64,000 nt of DNA from Stenotrophomonas maltophilia (GTDB taxonomy: Bacteria > Pseudomonadota > Gammaproteobacteria > Xanthomonadales > Xanthomonadaceae): contig NZ_CP033877.1 of NCBI RefSeq assembly GCF_006970445.1, positions 248,001 through 312,000 of the forward strand. The letters are read 5' to 3'. Positions 40,660 to 50,041 of this stretch are shown one piece after another. How positions within the stretch are numbered: position 1 is the stretch's first letter; each line of letters opens with the position of its first letter. The notes beneath the pieces are model-generated. The model ran no database searches, had not been told where the DNA came from, and saw only the letters and a program-made list of their open reading frames with translations. The position numbers and the translations under genes are program-made.

Positions 40660-43600
40660 ATCAGATCACTCATTCCGTACCGCGTGCGCGCGGTGCAGCG
40701 GCTCCCCTGCTGGCGGGCGCGAAGAAGGGTGGCAGCAACGCCCGAACCCCGGTCGAAACCGCCGACAGCCTGCACTCGATGGCGGTGGCCCGCATCATCG
40801 ACCTTGCCAGCGAAGGCGAGATCCGCGGCCTGGTCGCCGGCAAGCAGTCGATCTACCTGGACCAGGTGCCGATCGAAAACCCGGACGGCACGCTGAACTT
40901 CTCCGGCGTGGACGTGCAGACACGCTCCGGCACTCAGGACCAGGAGCACATCAGCGGCTTCCCCTCCATCGAGAACGAAGTCGGTGTCAACGTCGAGCTG
41001 CGCAGCGATGCGCCGGTGGTACGCACCGTATCGGGTGCCGACCTGTCGGCCGTCCGTATCCGCTTCGCGGTGCCTGCGTTGCAGAAGACCAATACCGAGA
41101 ACGGTGATACCGAGGGCTACCGGATCATGTATGCGGTGGATCTTTCCACCGATGGTGGCCCGTTCAGCACGGTGCTGACCGATGCCTTCAGTGGCAAGAC
41201 CACCAGCCAGTACGAGCGCAGCCGCCGCATCGACCTGCCTGCCGGCAGCCAGTGGCAGGTGCGCATCCGCCGGCTGACCGCCAACGCCAACAGCAGCACC
41301 ATCGCCGATACCATCAACGTGCTGTCGATGACCGAGATCATCGATGCCAAGCTGCGCTATCCGAACTGTGCGCTGGCGGCAGTGCAGGTCGACGCCAGCC
41401 AGTTCCAGAACATCCCCACCCGGTCCTACCAGCTGTGGGGGCGCATTGTGCGCATCCCCTCCAACTACGATCCGCTCAGCCGTCTCTACAGCGGCGTGTG
41501 GGACGGTACCTTCAAGAGCGGGTGGACCAACAATCCGGCCTGGGTGTTCTTCGACATCGTCACCAACGATCGCTTCGGCCTGGGCCATCGTGTTCCGCTG
41601 GACTGGGTGGACAAGTGGCGGCTGTACCAGATCGCGCGCTACTGCGATGAACTGGTCAGCGATGGCCAGGGTGGCAAGGAGCCGCGCTTCACCTGCAGCC
41701 TGTATCTGCAGACCCGCGCCGAGGCCTATCGCGTGTTGCAGGACATCGCCACCATGTTCCGCGGCATCAGCTTCTATGCGGCGGGGCAGGTGATGGCCTC
41801 TGCCGACATGCCCAAGGACCCGGTGCTGACCTACAGCCAGGCCAATGTCATCGAAGGCCGCTTCCACTATGCCGGCAGCAGCCGCACGGCGCGGCACACG
41901 GTGGCCCTGGTGTCGTGGATCGATCCGGATGACTTCGGCCGGCAGAAGGTCGAAGTGGTACAGCACCTGCCCGGCGTGGCCCGCTACGGCATCAACCAGA
42001 CCGAAGTGACGGCGGTGGGTTGCCACTCGCGCTCGCAGGCGCAGCGCGTGGGCAACCACATCCTGCATACCGAAATGCTGGAAACCGAAACCATCAGCTT
42101 CTCGGTGGGCCTGGACGCGCTGGGCTGCATGCCTGGCGATGTGATCCAGGTGGCCGACCCGAACCGCGCCGGCCGCCGCAATGCGGGTCGCATCCGCAGT
42201 GCGGGTACGCGCAGCCTGGTGCTGGATCGCATGCCGGAACAGATCGCTGCCGGTGACACCCTGCGCGCCACCCTGCCCAGCGGGCAGACCGAAGCACGCA
42301 CGGTGCAGTCGGTGGACGGCGAGACGGTGACCGTCACCGCGCCGTGGTCGGCGGTGCCGGTGGCGCAGTCGGTCTGGGCGCTGGAATCACCGGAGCTGGC
42401 CCTGCAGCACTATCGCGTGCTGTCGATCAGCGAAGGCGAAGAGCTGACCTACCAGATCACCGCGCTCAAGCACGTGCCGGGCAAGTACGCCGCCATCGAC
42501 GATGGCACGCGCCTGGAGCAGCCGCCGATCAGCATCATTCCGCCCAGCGTGCAGCCGCCTCCGGCCAACGTGCGGATGGCCTCGCATGTGGTGGTGGACC
42601 AGGGCATCGCCACGTCCGTGCTCTCCATCGAGTGGGATGCGGCGGACAAGGCGATCGGCTATGACGTGGAATGGCGTCGTGGTGATCTCAACTGGGTCCG
42701 CGCCGGTCGCGTCGGGACGCAGAGCCTGGAAGTGCGTGGCGTCTACGCCGGCCAGTATCTGGCCCGCGTACGCGCGGTCAATGCGCTGGGCGCGGTGTCG
42801 CAGCCGACGCTCAGCGCGCTCACCACCATTGAAGGCAAGACGACGCCGCCTCCCTCGCTGGCATCGTTGACCAGCGCTGCCCGCCCCTTCGGCATCGCAC
42901 TGTCCTGGGGCTTCCCCGCAGGTGCAACCGATACCGAACGGACCGAACTCTGGTACGGCACCGGCCCCAATCGCGAGAGTGCGATCAAGCTGGGCGACTT
43001 CGCCTACCCGCAGGCCCAGCACCAGATGAACGGCCTGGCAGCTGGCGCGCGCTTCTGGTTCTGGGGACGGCTGGTGGATCGAAGTGGCAACATCGGCCCG
43101 TGGTATCCGGCGCAAGCAGGGGTGATGGGTGAGTCGAGCAGCAACCCGGATGACTACGACGCCTACTTTGCCGGCCGCATCAACGAAAGCGCGTTGGGCC
43201 AACAGCTGAGGGGCAAGATCGAGCGCGTCACCCAGGTGCTGCCGCTGGTCTGGGATGCCGAGGCAATCTACAGCCCAGGGCAATCCGTCATCCACGACGG
43301 CAGGATCTGGAGTTGGCAGGGCGCCGCTGCAGGCAACGAGACGCCGCCGGGCAGCCATTGGAAGAACATCGGCGACGCGATCGCCGAGGCGGGCGCCATC
43401 GTCGGCCGGGTCGACCAGCTGGAAATGGACGTTACCGACGTCGATGGCAAGGTGGCCGCGCAGGGGCAGAAGGTCGATGGCCTGTTCGCCCAGGTCAGCG
43501 ACCACAGTGCCGGTGAGGAGGACTACAACGTCGGCGAGAACGATGTCAGTGCCGGCGCCATCACCGTCTACAGCGTGATGGCCGAGAAGGACGCGGCATT

Positions 43601-44144
43601 GGCCAAGCGTGTGGACACGGTCGAAGCGTCCATCGACGGTGTACCCGGCAAGATCGAAGGTGTCAGTGCTGCGGTCCAGCAGGTCTCGCAGGCCGTGGTC
43701 AACCTGGATGGCAAGGTCAGCGCGACCTATACGGTCAAGGCGCAGATCACCAGCGCCGGACAGATCTACATGGCTGGCATGGGGCTGGGCGTCGAGCAGC
43801 AGCCAGATGGCAGCTACCAGAGCCAGATCCTGATGCAGGCTGATCGCTTCGCGCTGATCAACGAGAGAAATGGACAGATCACCACGCCTTTCGTGGTCGA
43901 GAATGGCCAGACCTTCATCAGTCAGGCACTGATCGGAAACGGCAGGATCCAGAACGCGATGATCGGCGATTTCATCCAGTCCAATGCGGTGGGTGCGAGA
44001 GGGCAGCCACGTTGGCGGCTGGACAAGAGCGGCGCGATGACCATGACCGGCCCCGACAACGGCGGCTATCTGACCATCGTCAACAATGTGATCCAGGTAT
44101 TTGATGCAGCCGGAACGCTGCGTGTGCAGATGGGGGTGTGGTGA
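40656..44144 (+). CDS. Host specificity protein J (tail tip)
   Basis: The 1162-aa central tip protein compares with 1132 in lambda gpJ. The N-terminal region has TADSLHSMAVARIIDLASEG with EIRGLV, typical of the family. The middle has the hub domains (YRVLQDIATMFRGISFYAAG). About residues 625-720 form an FN3 domain (SIEWDAADKAIGYDVEWRRG), with a second FN3-like unit after it. The end (MTMTGPDNGGYLTIVNNVIQ) is the short C-terminal part. The start is TTG 40656, which overlaps the I stop and has GGAGG upstream. Confidence 0.93.
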   Translation: MNQITHSVPRARGAAAPLLAGAKKGGSNARTPVETADSLHSMAVARIIDLASEGEIRGLVAGKQSIYLDQVPIENPDGTLNFSGVDVQTRSGTQDQEHISGFPSIENEVGVNVELRSDAPVVRTVSGADLSAVRIRFAVPALQKTNTENGDTEGYRIMYAVDLSTDGGPFSTVLTDAFSGKTTSQYERSRRIDLPAGSQWQVRIRRLTANANSSTIADTINVLSMTEIIDAKLRYPNCALAAVQVDASQFQNIPTRSYQLWGRIVRIPSNYDPLSRLYSGVWDGTFKSGWTNNPAWVFFDIVTNDRFGLGHRVPLDWVDKWRLYQIARYCDELVSDGQGGKEPRFTCSLYLQTRAEAYRVLQDIATMFRGISFYAAGQVMASADMPKDPVLTYSQANVIEGRFHYAGSSRTARHTVALVSWIDPDDFGRQKVEVVQHLPGVARYGINQTEVTAVGCHSRSQAQRVGNHILHTEMLETETISFSVGLDALGCMPGDVIQVADPNRAGRRNAGRIRSAGTRSLVLDRMPEQIAAGDTLRATLPSGQTEARTVQSVDGETVTVTAPWSAVPVAQSVWALESPELALQHYRVLSISEGEELTYQITALKHVPGKYAAIDDGTRLEQPPISIIPPSVQPPPANVRMASHVVVDQGIATSVLSIEWDAADKAIGYDVEWRRGDLNWVRAGRVGTQSLEVRGVYAGQYLARVRAVNALGAVSQPTLSALTTIEGKTTPPPSLASLTSAARPFGIALSWGFPAGATDTERTELWYGTGPNRESAIKLGDFAYPQAQHQMNGLAAGARFWFWGRLVDRSGNIGPWYPAQAGVMGESSSNPDDYDAYFAGRINESALGQQLRGKIERVTQVLPLVWDAEAIYSPGQSVIHDGRIWSWQGAAAGNETPPGSHWKNIGDAIAEAGAIVGRVDQLEMDVTDVDGKVAAQGQKVDGLFAQVSDHSAGEEDYNVGENDVSAGAITVYSVMAEKDAALAKRVDTVEASIDGVPGKIEGVSAAVQQVSQAVVNLDGKVSATYTVKAQITSAGQIYMAGMGLGVEQQPDGSYQSQILMQADRFALINERNGQITTPFVVENGQTFISQALIGNGRIQNAMIGDFIQSNAVGARGQPRWRLDKSGAMTMTGPDNGGYLTIVNNVIQVFDAAGTLRVQMGVW

Positions 44145-44422
44145 TGCCAGCAGGAATTCAGGTCTTCAACGCGGATGGCAGTCTGGGCTATGACCCGCAA
44201 GGCAGGTTGTTCCGCGTGCTTGCAAGCATCCAGTACAGCACGGTCGACGGCAGCGCAGCCTTCTCCCGGCAACCGGAAGATACCGATCTGACGGCGGTTG
44301 CCCGCGGCAGGTATGCCCCGGACTTCTCCATTGATGTGGCCTCCGGCATCGTCAGCTGGCGTCATGTCAATGTTCCCGCCAAGGACCGCTATCCCGGCAT
44401 CGTCGAAATATGGGCCCGCTGA
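44144..44422 (+). CDS. Small tail protein, beta-strand type
   Basis: The 92-aa protein starts MPAGIQVFNADGSLGYDPQG, an opening seen in small phage proteins after J. Its ATG shares one base with the J stop. The next gene begins MTAGIKIINDWG, so the two share an N-terminal motif and may have arisen by duplication. A structural or tip-accessory role is inferred from place only. Confidence 0.65.
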   Translation: MPAGIQVFNADGSLGYDPQGRLFRVLASIQYSTVDGSAAFSRQPEDTDLTAVARGRYAPDFSIDVASGIVSWRHVNVPAKDRYPGIVEIWAR

Positions 44423-44423
44423 C

Positions 44424-45101
44424 ATGACTGCAGGAATCAAGATCATCAATGACTGGGGCACCGTACTGATCGACGATGCCTTCCCGACACTCGCGATGCT
44501 GGCTCAAGGCACGACCACGCTGGATGGGGAAGGAAGCAGGTACATCGGCAACCATGCCGGCATGGTTGCCGTGCGTTCGACCTCGGTGGTTGGAAGCCAG
44601 TACTACAATCAGATCGACGGATACTCGGCTGGGTTGTACCTGTTCGGTCCTCCAGGCGCAGTGGTGCAGTGGTATGTGTACGCACCGCCACAGGAACCAC
44701 CGAGCAATTTTGGCCTGATCATCCGTGACGGTGCCGGCCGGCTGATGTTCGATGCGGGCAGGAAAGCCGCGCGGGTGGCTGGCCTTCGTTCTGCGTCGAC
44801 ACGGCCTGGCTGGCAGGGGAGCGCCCAGTTTGATCCGGGACGTGCATGGGCAGTGATGCCCCTGGTCTACGCGTACGACTCGGCGAACACATTCCAGCGA
44901 TGGGGCGATCCACAGGAGTACCTGCAGCACGAGGACGTAAGTGTTTCCGGAGGGGCGGTCAACGGTGGAACCATCACCTTCGGGATGACGCAGACGGCGC
45001 GGCGTACCTACGGCCCCTACTACGGACTGCCTCTACCCACCCGGTTCACCTATACCGGGAACAATGCAGCCCTCGCGGTGCTGGATGTAACCGGCTACTA
45101 G
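44424..45101 (+). CDS. Phage tail-associated protein, last gene of the module
   Basis: The 225-aa protein starts with the AGIKIINDWGTVLIDD motif and is rich in aromatic residues and beta structure (YYNQIDGYSAGLYLFGPPGA, RRTYGPYYGLPLPTRF). It starts one base after the preceding stop. No similarity to lysis proteins is apparent. It may be a tip or fibre accessory. A long GC-rich hairpin follows. Confidence 0.65.
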   Translation: MTAGIKIINDWGTVLIDDAFPTLAMLAQGTTTLDGEGSRYIGNHAGMVAVRSTSVVGSQYYNQIDGYSAGLYLFGPPGAVVQWYVYAPPQEPPSNFGLIIRDGAGRLMFDAGRKAARVAGLRSASTRPGWQGSAQFDPGRAWAVMPLVYAYDSANTFQRWGDPQEYLQHEDVSVSGGAVNGGTITFGMTQTARRTYGPYYGLPLPTRFTYTGNNAALAVLDVTGY

Positions 45102-45130
45102 CGCAGACCAGGTGTCGGTCTGGAAACAAC

Positions 45131-45161
45131 GGCCCGGGCGGCCATTTGAGCCGCCCGGGCC
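45131..45161 (+). terminator. GC-rich hairpin ending the tail module
   Basis: GGCCCGGGCGGC and GCCGCCCGGGCC form a perfect 12-bp stem around seven bases, 29 bases after the last tail gene. The T-tract is weak (CCTTCCC), so termination may need more than the hairpin. Confidence 0.65.
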
Positions 45162-45326
45162 CTTCCCGTAGACTTCGCCCCTCCCACGCTCCCCGACGAC
45201 GCACTGCAGTGATCACGCCACCCTGACCTTTGCCGCACATCGGCAGCCGGCCCGCCCGGCTCAGGAACCCGTGTCTTTCCACTGCAGCGCCATGCGGCCA
45301 CGCCCGCGTGTGCGCGGAGTTTTCCC

Positions 45327-46781
45327 ATGCAAACGTCCTACCCCCTGCGCCAGCAATGGCTTGGCAACATCCGTGGTGATCTGCTGTCCGGCATGGTCGT
45401 CGCCCTGGCCCTGATTCCCGAGGCCATCGCCTTCTCGCTCATCGCCGGCGTCGACCCGAAGGTCGGCCTGTACGCCGCGTTCTCCATCGCGGTCGTCACC
45501 GCCATTGCCGGTGGCCGCCCGGGCATGATCTCCGCCGCCACCGGCGCGATGGCGCTGGTGATGGTCGACCTGGTCAAGGACCACGGCCTGCAGTACCTGT
45601 TCGCCGCCAGCATCCTGGCTGGCCTGCTGCAGGTGCTGGCCGGCGTGTTCAAGCTTGGCTCGCTGATGCGATTCGTCTCGCGCTCGGTCATCACCGGCTT
45701 CGTCAACGCGTTGGCGATCCTGATCTTCCTGGCGCAGATGCCCGAGCTGATCGGCCGTGGTCCCACGGTCTACGTGCTGTGTGCCGCCGCCCTGGCGATC
45801 ATCTACCTGCTGCCGCGCCTCACCCGCGCGGTGCCTTCGCCGCTGGTGGCGATCGTCGTGCTTACTGCCGTGGTGATCGGGTTTGGTGTGGACGTGCGCA
45901 GCGTCGGCGACATGGGCCAGCTGCCCGACAGCCTGCCGCAGTTCCTCATCCCCGATGTGCCGCTCACCTGGGAGACCTTGCGCATCCTGCTGCCGGTGTC
46001 GGCCACGCTGGCCGTGGTTGGCCTGCTCGAATCGATGATGACCCTGCAGATCGTCGAGGACATCACTGAGACGCCCAGCGAGCGCAACCGCGAATGCATC
46101 GGCCAGGGCGTGGCCAACACGGTCACCGGTTTCCTCGGCGGCATGGCGGGCTGCGCGATGATCGGCCAGTCGGTCATCAACGTGACGTCCGGTGGCCGTG
46201 GCCGCCTGTCCTGCCTGGTGGCCGGCGTGCTGCTGCTGGTGCTTGTGGTGTACGGCAGTGACCTGGTGCGGCAGATCCCGATGGCCGCGCTGGTGGCGGT
46301 GATGATCATGGTCAGCATCGGCACCTTCAGCTGGCGCTCGCTGCGCGACCTGCGCACGCATCCGCGCAGTTCCTCGACCGTGATGCTGCTGACCGTGGTG
46401 GTCACCGTGGCCACCCACGACCTGGCCAAGGGCGTGCTCAGTGGCGTGCTGCTGTCGGCGCTGTTCTTCGCTCGCAAGGTTGGCCGCATGCTGGATGTGC
46501 AGCGCGAGGACGCCGGAGACACGCAGGTCTACCGCGTACGCGGGCAGGTGTTCTTCGCGTCCGCCGGCCAGCTGGGCGCCGCGTTCGACTACCAGCACGT
46601 GGCGCCGAAGGTGCAGATTGACCTGCGTGACGCCCATCTGTGGGACCTGACGGCGGTGGCCGCGCTGGAACGCGCGCAGGGAAAGCTGGCCGCGCATGGT
46701 GCCGAGGTGACGGTGGTGGGCCTGAATGTGGCCAGCCAGACGTTGATCGAACAGGTGGGCGGGCGCGCGGGTGGGCATTGA
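45327..46781 (+). CDS. SulP family anion transporter with STAS domain
   Basis: The 484-aa inner-membrane protein begins with [20 protein letters not shown], the SulP signature, and has about ten or more hydrophobic helices up to residue 385. After them lies a short cytoplasmic STAS domain ([39 protein letters not shown]). Members move sulfate, bicarbonate or dicarboxylates; the substrate cannot be told here. It is the first non-phage gene to the right of the tail module. Confidence 0.92.
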   Translation: MQTSYPLRQQWLGNIRGDLLSGMVVALALIPEAIAFSLIAGVDPKVGLYAAFSIAVVTAIAGGRPGMISAATGAMALVMVDLVKDHGLQYLFAASILAGLLQVLAGVFKLGSLMRFVSRSVITGFVNALAILIFLAQMPELIGRGPTVYVLCAAALAIIYLLPRLTRAVPSPLVAIVVLTAVVIGFGVDVRSVGDMGQLPDSLPQFLIPDVPLTWETLRILLPVSATLAVVGLLESMMTLQIVEDITETPSERNRECIGQGVANTVTGFLGGMAGCAMIGQSVINVTSGGRGRLSCLVAGVLLLVLVVYGSDLVRQIPMAALVAVMIMVSIGTFSWRSLRDLRTHPRSSSTVMLLTVVVTVATHDLAKGVLSGVLLSALFFARKVGRMLDVQREDAGDTQVYRVRGQVFFASAGQLGAAFDYQHVAPKVQIDLRDAHLWDLTAVAALERAQGKLAAHGAEVTVVGLNVASQTLIEQVGGRAGGH

Positions 46782-46936
46782 GGTTTACGCGTCCTGCTTC
46801 TGCGACGACGTGCACGCATTCTGAATCCAGTCAGGCATCTGAAATCCACGCTCGCGTAGCATGCGTTTCGTGATGGGGCCGATGGACGGCCCCGCGTTGA
46901 CGGGCCACGCGCCTGGATGCCAAGGAGATGCAAGCA

Positions 46937-47530
46937 ATGCAGGGAACGAACCACCTTCCAGCGGCCCCCCGTGAAACGTTCGGCAAGGCCGGGGCCATCG
47001 CGCTTGCGCTGGCCTTTGGCCTCAGCCTGGCGGCATGCCAGGCCAAGAGCCCGGAGGCGGATACGGCAGCTGCCCCCGCGGCCGCCGCGCCGGCCACTGC
47101 ATCGCCGCCCGCCACTGCAGAGCCTGCACGCGCCGCACCTGCCACGACGGCGGCCGATGCTGATGACCAGGACATGCCGCCGCAGCGCCCGGATGATTCC
47201 TACAACAAGGCGACGTTGCGGCCGCAGTACGCCGCGTGCGTGAAATCCAGCGGCGGCGAGACACCGGCACTGCAGGCGTGTGGTGATGACGAGCTTGCCT
47301 GGCAGGAGCAGCGGCTCGAGCAGGCGTTCACCCGGATCGTCGACGGTCCCGACGGCAAGGACAAGGACAGGCTGATGGACGAGCAGGCCGCCTACATGTC
47401 CGATACCAATCGCTACTGCAGCTGGAACCCTGCCGAAGACGGGCAGGGGCAGATGCTGGACGCGCAGTCCTGCCGGATCAATCGCACGGCCAACCGTGCC
47501 GATGTGCTGCAGGCACTGACCTCGAAGTAA
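46937..47530 (+). CDS. LprI-like lipoprotein, candidate immunity protein (X-Tfi) of the downstream effector
   Basis: This 197-aa lipoprotein has a hydrophobic segment and lipobox LAAC (Cys34). A low-complexity Ala/Pro/Thr linker (about 40-75) follows, then a Cys-bearing domain matching the LprI lysozyme-inhibitor family (DUF1311): YAACVKSSG, ALQACGDDELAWQEQRLEQA, and NRYCSWNP. LprI-type proteins block lysozymes. It lies 25 bases before an effector with a predicted wall-degrading N-terminus, so it is likely its periplasmic immunity protein. ATG 46937 has AAGGAG at the proper distance; ATG 46928 is too close to it. Confidence 0.75.
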   Translation: MQGTNHLPAAPRETFGKAGAIALALAFGLSLAACQAKSPEADTAAAPAAAAPATASPPATAEPARAAPATTAADADDQDMPPQRPDDSYNKATLRPQYAACVKSSGGETPALQACGDDELAWQEQRLEQAFTRIVDGPDGKDKDRLMDEQAAYMSDTNRYCSWNPAEDGQGQMLDAQSCRINRTANRADVLQALTSK

Positions 47531-47555
47531 TTCCCCCGCAAAGGAGTGCAGGAAA

Positions 47556-49952
47556 ATGGATGTTGTGACCCAGGCAAAGCAGGCAATGGACAGCTGGCAT
47601 CGCGGCCAGACGTCGGCGCATTTCGAAACCGGAGGTCGCGGCCCCGGCCACGTTTCCACTGGCAGGGGCGACCATGGCGGCGTGTCGTATGGCAGTTACC
47701 AGTACGCCACCAACGTTGGCGGCGTGGACGAATACGTCGCCGCCTCGCGCTATGGCAGCCGCTTCAACGGCCTGCAGGCAGGAACCCCGGCCTTCACCGA
47801 ACGCTGGAAGGAAGTGGCGGCCGCCGACCCGGCAGGGTTTGCCAGGGACCAGCACGACTTCATCCAGCACAAGTACTACGACGTGCAGATGGGCCGCCTG
47901 AAGGATGTGGGCATCGATCTCTCCGGCCGTGGTGCGGCCGTGCAGGATGCGCTGTGGAGTACCTCGGTGCAGTACCGCGGCATGACCCGGTCGGTGTTCC
48001 AGAAGGGCCTGCAGCAGGCCTATGGCGAAGACTTCAAGCTGACTGAGCTGAGTGACGAGCAGATCGTCCGCGCGGTGCAGGACTACAAGCACGCCAATGT
48101 GCAGGTGCACTTCCAGAGCTCACCCACCCTGTGGGATTCGTTGCGTGATCGTGCGCTCACCGAGAAGACCGCACTGGTCGGGCTGGCGCGCTACGACCAG
48201 GTCAACCACAACCCCGAGGCTTACCGGGGCAAGGATTACCAGCAGGCGTTCGGTGAACCTGAGCCCAGCCAGCGTGGCCAGCGTGCGGCCGCATCGGCGA
48301 TGGCCGACGGCGTGCTGGCACCCGGCGAGCGCGGTACCGAGGTCCAGGCCCTGCAGGCCAAGCTGATCCAGGCCGGCCATACCGGCCGCAACGGGCAACC
48401 TCTGACCGCCGATAGCCACTACGGTGCCAATACCGAGCATGCAGTGCGCGAGTTCCAGCAGGCGCATGGGCTGACCGTTGATGGCAAGGCCGGTCGGCTG
48501 ACCCTGCAGGCCCTGGATACGGCGGTACGCGAGCACACGCCGGCGCAGCCTGTGGCACCGGCCACGCCTGCTGCGGCACCCGCACCCGCACCCGCGACTG
48601 CGCGCGAACCCGATGCCGCCGCCGCGCCCGGTGGCCAGCGCATCGTCGTGGTCGAACCCTTCGGCAACGGCAGCAGCAACCGCACACTGCGTCATGGCAC
48701 CAGTGGCGAGGATGCCTACCGCGAACTGAAGATCCATCACCCGAACACCAACGCCGAGGCCGTGCGCACCGGCAATGCCGCCAAGGCTGACCGCCCGTCG
48801 GCAATGGTCGAGGGCGAGCTGGAAACGGTACGGACCCGCGGCGATCGCAACGGCATTCCGCTGGTGCACAAGGATCTGATCCTGAGCAATCCGCGCGGCG
48901 ACCGTGAAGTGATGATTCCCAATCCCGTCGCAGGGTACGTGCAGGTCAACAACGACAAGTGGAACTCCGTCAGCATCTGGAGCCATCCGGCCGGGCATCC
49001 GCAGCGTGAACTGGTCGGGCAGGTGCTGCACGGTGCGCGTGGAACCACCCCCTACAAGACTGGTGATTTCGTCGAGTACGGTGCTCCGTTGATCCGCCAG
49101 TCCGATGCCGGTACCCCGGGTGCCGTGCACGCGCATATCGAGCTCGAGCCCGATCAGTACCGCAGGTTCCTGGGCGACATGCTCAACGACCGCATCACCC
49201 TGGGCGGCAAGGTGCAGGCACAGGGCCCGGAGGCCGCGCAGGCGGCACGCAGTGCACAGCAGGCGCCGATGGCCGATGGCGTGCTGAAGCAGGGCGAGCG
49301 CGGCGATGAGGTCAAGGCCTTGCAGGGCAAGCTGGCGGCGCTGGGCTATGCCGGGGCCGATGGCAAGCCGCTGCACGCCGATGGTGTGTATGGCAAGGAC
49401 ACGCTCGCAGCGGTCAAGCAGTTCCAGGCCAACAACGGCCTGGACGACGATGGCAAGGCGGGCCGCAAGACCCTGGCGCAGGTCGATGCCCCCAACGCGG
49501 TGAAGGCCGGTACCGCGCCGGCGGCACCGGCCCGGGTCGAACCTGCAGCGCCGGCCAGCATGCGCGACGCCGGGCATGCCGACAACGCGCGCTTCGATCA
49601 GGCGCTGGGCAAGCTGCAGGCGCTGGAGCAGCAGCGTGCCCAGGCCGGGCTGAAGCCGCTGTTCGACAACCCGCAGGAGGCCGAGCGGGCAGCCGGCCAG
49701 CTGGCCTACGAAAGCAAGGTGTCGGGCATGCGCCAGATCGACCACGTGGTGGCCCGCCCCGACGGCACCGGCCTGTTCGCGGTGCAGGGCGAGCTGGGGG
49801 ATCCGGCGGCGCAGCGGACCTTCGTCGACCGCCAGCAGGCGGTGTCGCACTCGGTCGAGGCCAGCAGCCGGCAGAGTGAAGCGCTGGACAGTCAGTTCAA
49901 CCAGCGTGCGCAGGAACAGCAGCAGGAACAGGTGCGCAACCGCGGGTTGTAA
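47556..49952 (+). CDS. Putative T4SS effector (X-Tfe), multidomain peptidoglycan-targeting toxin
   Basis: The 798-aa protein has at least five parts: a lysozyme-like N-terminal domain (about 1-235, with GRGDHGGVSYGSYQYATNVG and FIQHKYYDVQM), a peptidoglycan-binding domain (253-320), an M23-like region (about 435-535, with GYVQVNNDKWNSVSIWSHP and VHAHIELEP, HxH as in LytM enzymes but otherwise divergent), a second peptidoglycan-binding domain (573-643), and a C-terminal XVIPCD (about 672-798, with MRQIDHVVARPDGTGLFAVQ, then GELGDPAAQRTF and a Gln-rich tail). No signal peptide is seen, as expected for a T4SS substrate. The paired lipoprotein upstream supports a toxin role. Confidence 0.82.
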   Translation: MDVVTQAKQAMDSWHRGQTSAHFETGGRGPGHVSTGRGDHGGVSYGSYQYATNVGGVDEYVAASRYGSRFNGLQAGTPAFTERWKEVAAADPAGFARDQHDFIQHKYYDVQMGRLKDVGIDLSGRGAAVQDALWSTSVQYRGMTRSVFQKGLQQAYGEDFKLTELSDEQIVRAVQDYKHANVQVHFQSSPTLWDSLRDRALTEKTALVGLARYDQVNHNPEAYRGKDYQQAFGEPEPSQRGQRAAASAMADGVLAPGERGTEVQALQAKLIQAGHTGRNGQPLTADSHYGANTEHAVREFQQAHGLTVDGKAGRLTLQALDTAVREHTPAQPVAPATPAAAPAPAPATAREPDAAAAPGGQRIVVVEPFGNGSSNRTLRHGTSGEDAYRELKIHHPNTNAEAVRTGNAAKADRPSAMVEGELETVRTRGDRNGIPLVHKDLILSNPRGDREVMIPNPVAGYVQVNNDKWNSVSIWSHPAGHPQRELVGQVLHGARGTTPYKTGDFVEYGAPLIRQSDAGTPGAVHAHIELEPDQYRRFLGDMLNDRITLGGKVQAQGPEAAQAARSAQQAPMADGVLKQGERGDEVKALQGKLAALGYAGADGKPLHADGVYGKDTLAAVKQFQANNGLDDDGKAGRKTLAQVDAPNAVKAGTAPAAPARVEPAAPASMRDAGHADNARFDQALGKLQALEQQRAQAGLKPLFDNPQEAERAAGQLAYESKVSGMRQIDHVVARPDGTGLFAVQGELGDPAAQRTFVDRQQAVSHSVEASSRQSEALDSQFNQRAQEQQQEQVRNRGL

Positions 49953-50041
49953 GCCACGCGGCATCCCGGGGCCGGTCGAGCGGCCCCGGATCCACCCGCC
50001 GCCATTCAGCCGTCCGGTGTAAACTATTGATCTCACTGGCA

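Noticed and set aside
27124..45326. Possible attachment-site repeats flanking the tail module
   Set aside because: The only shared string I found (about ten bases, CCACGCCCGC, near 27199 and 45297) is expected by chance in GC-rich DNA, and no integrase is present.
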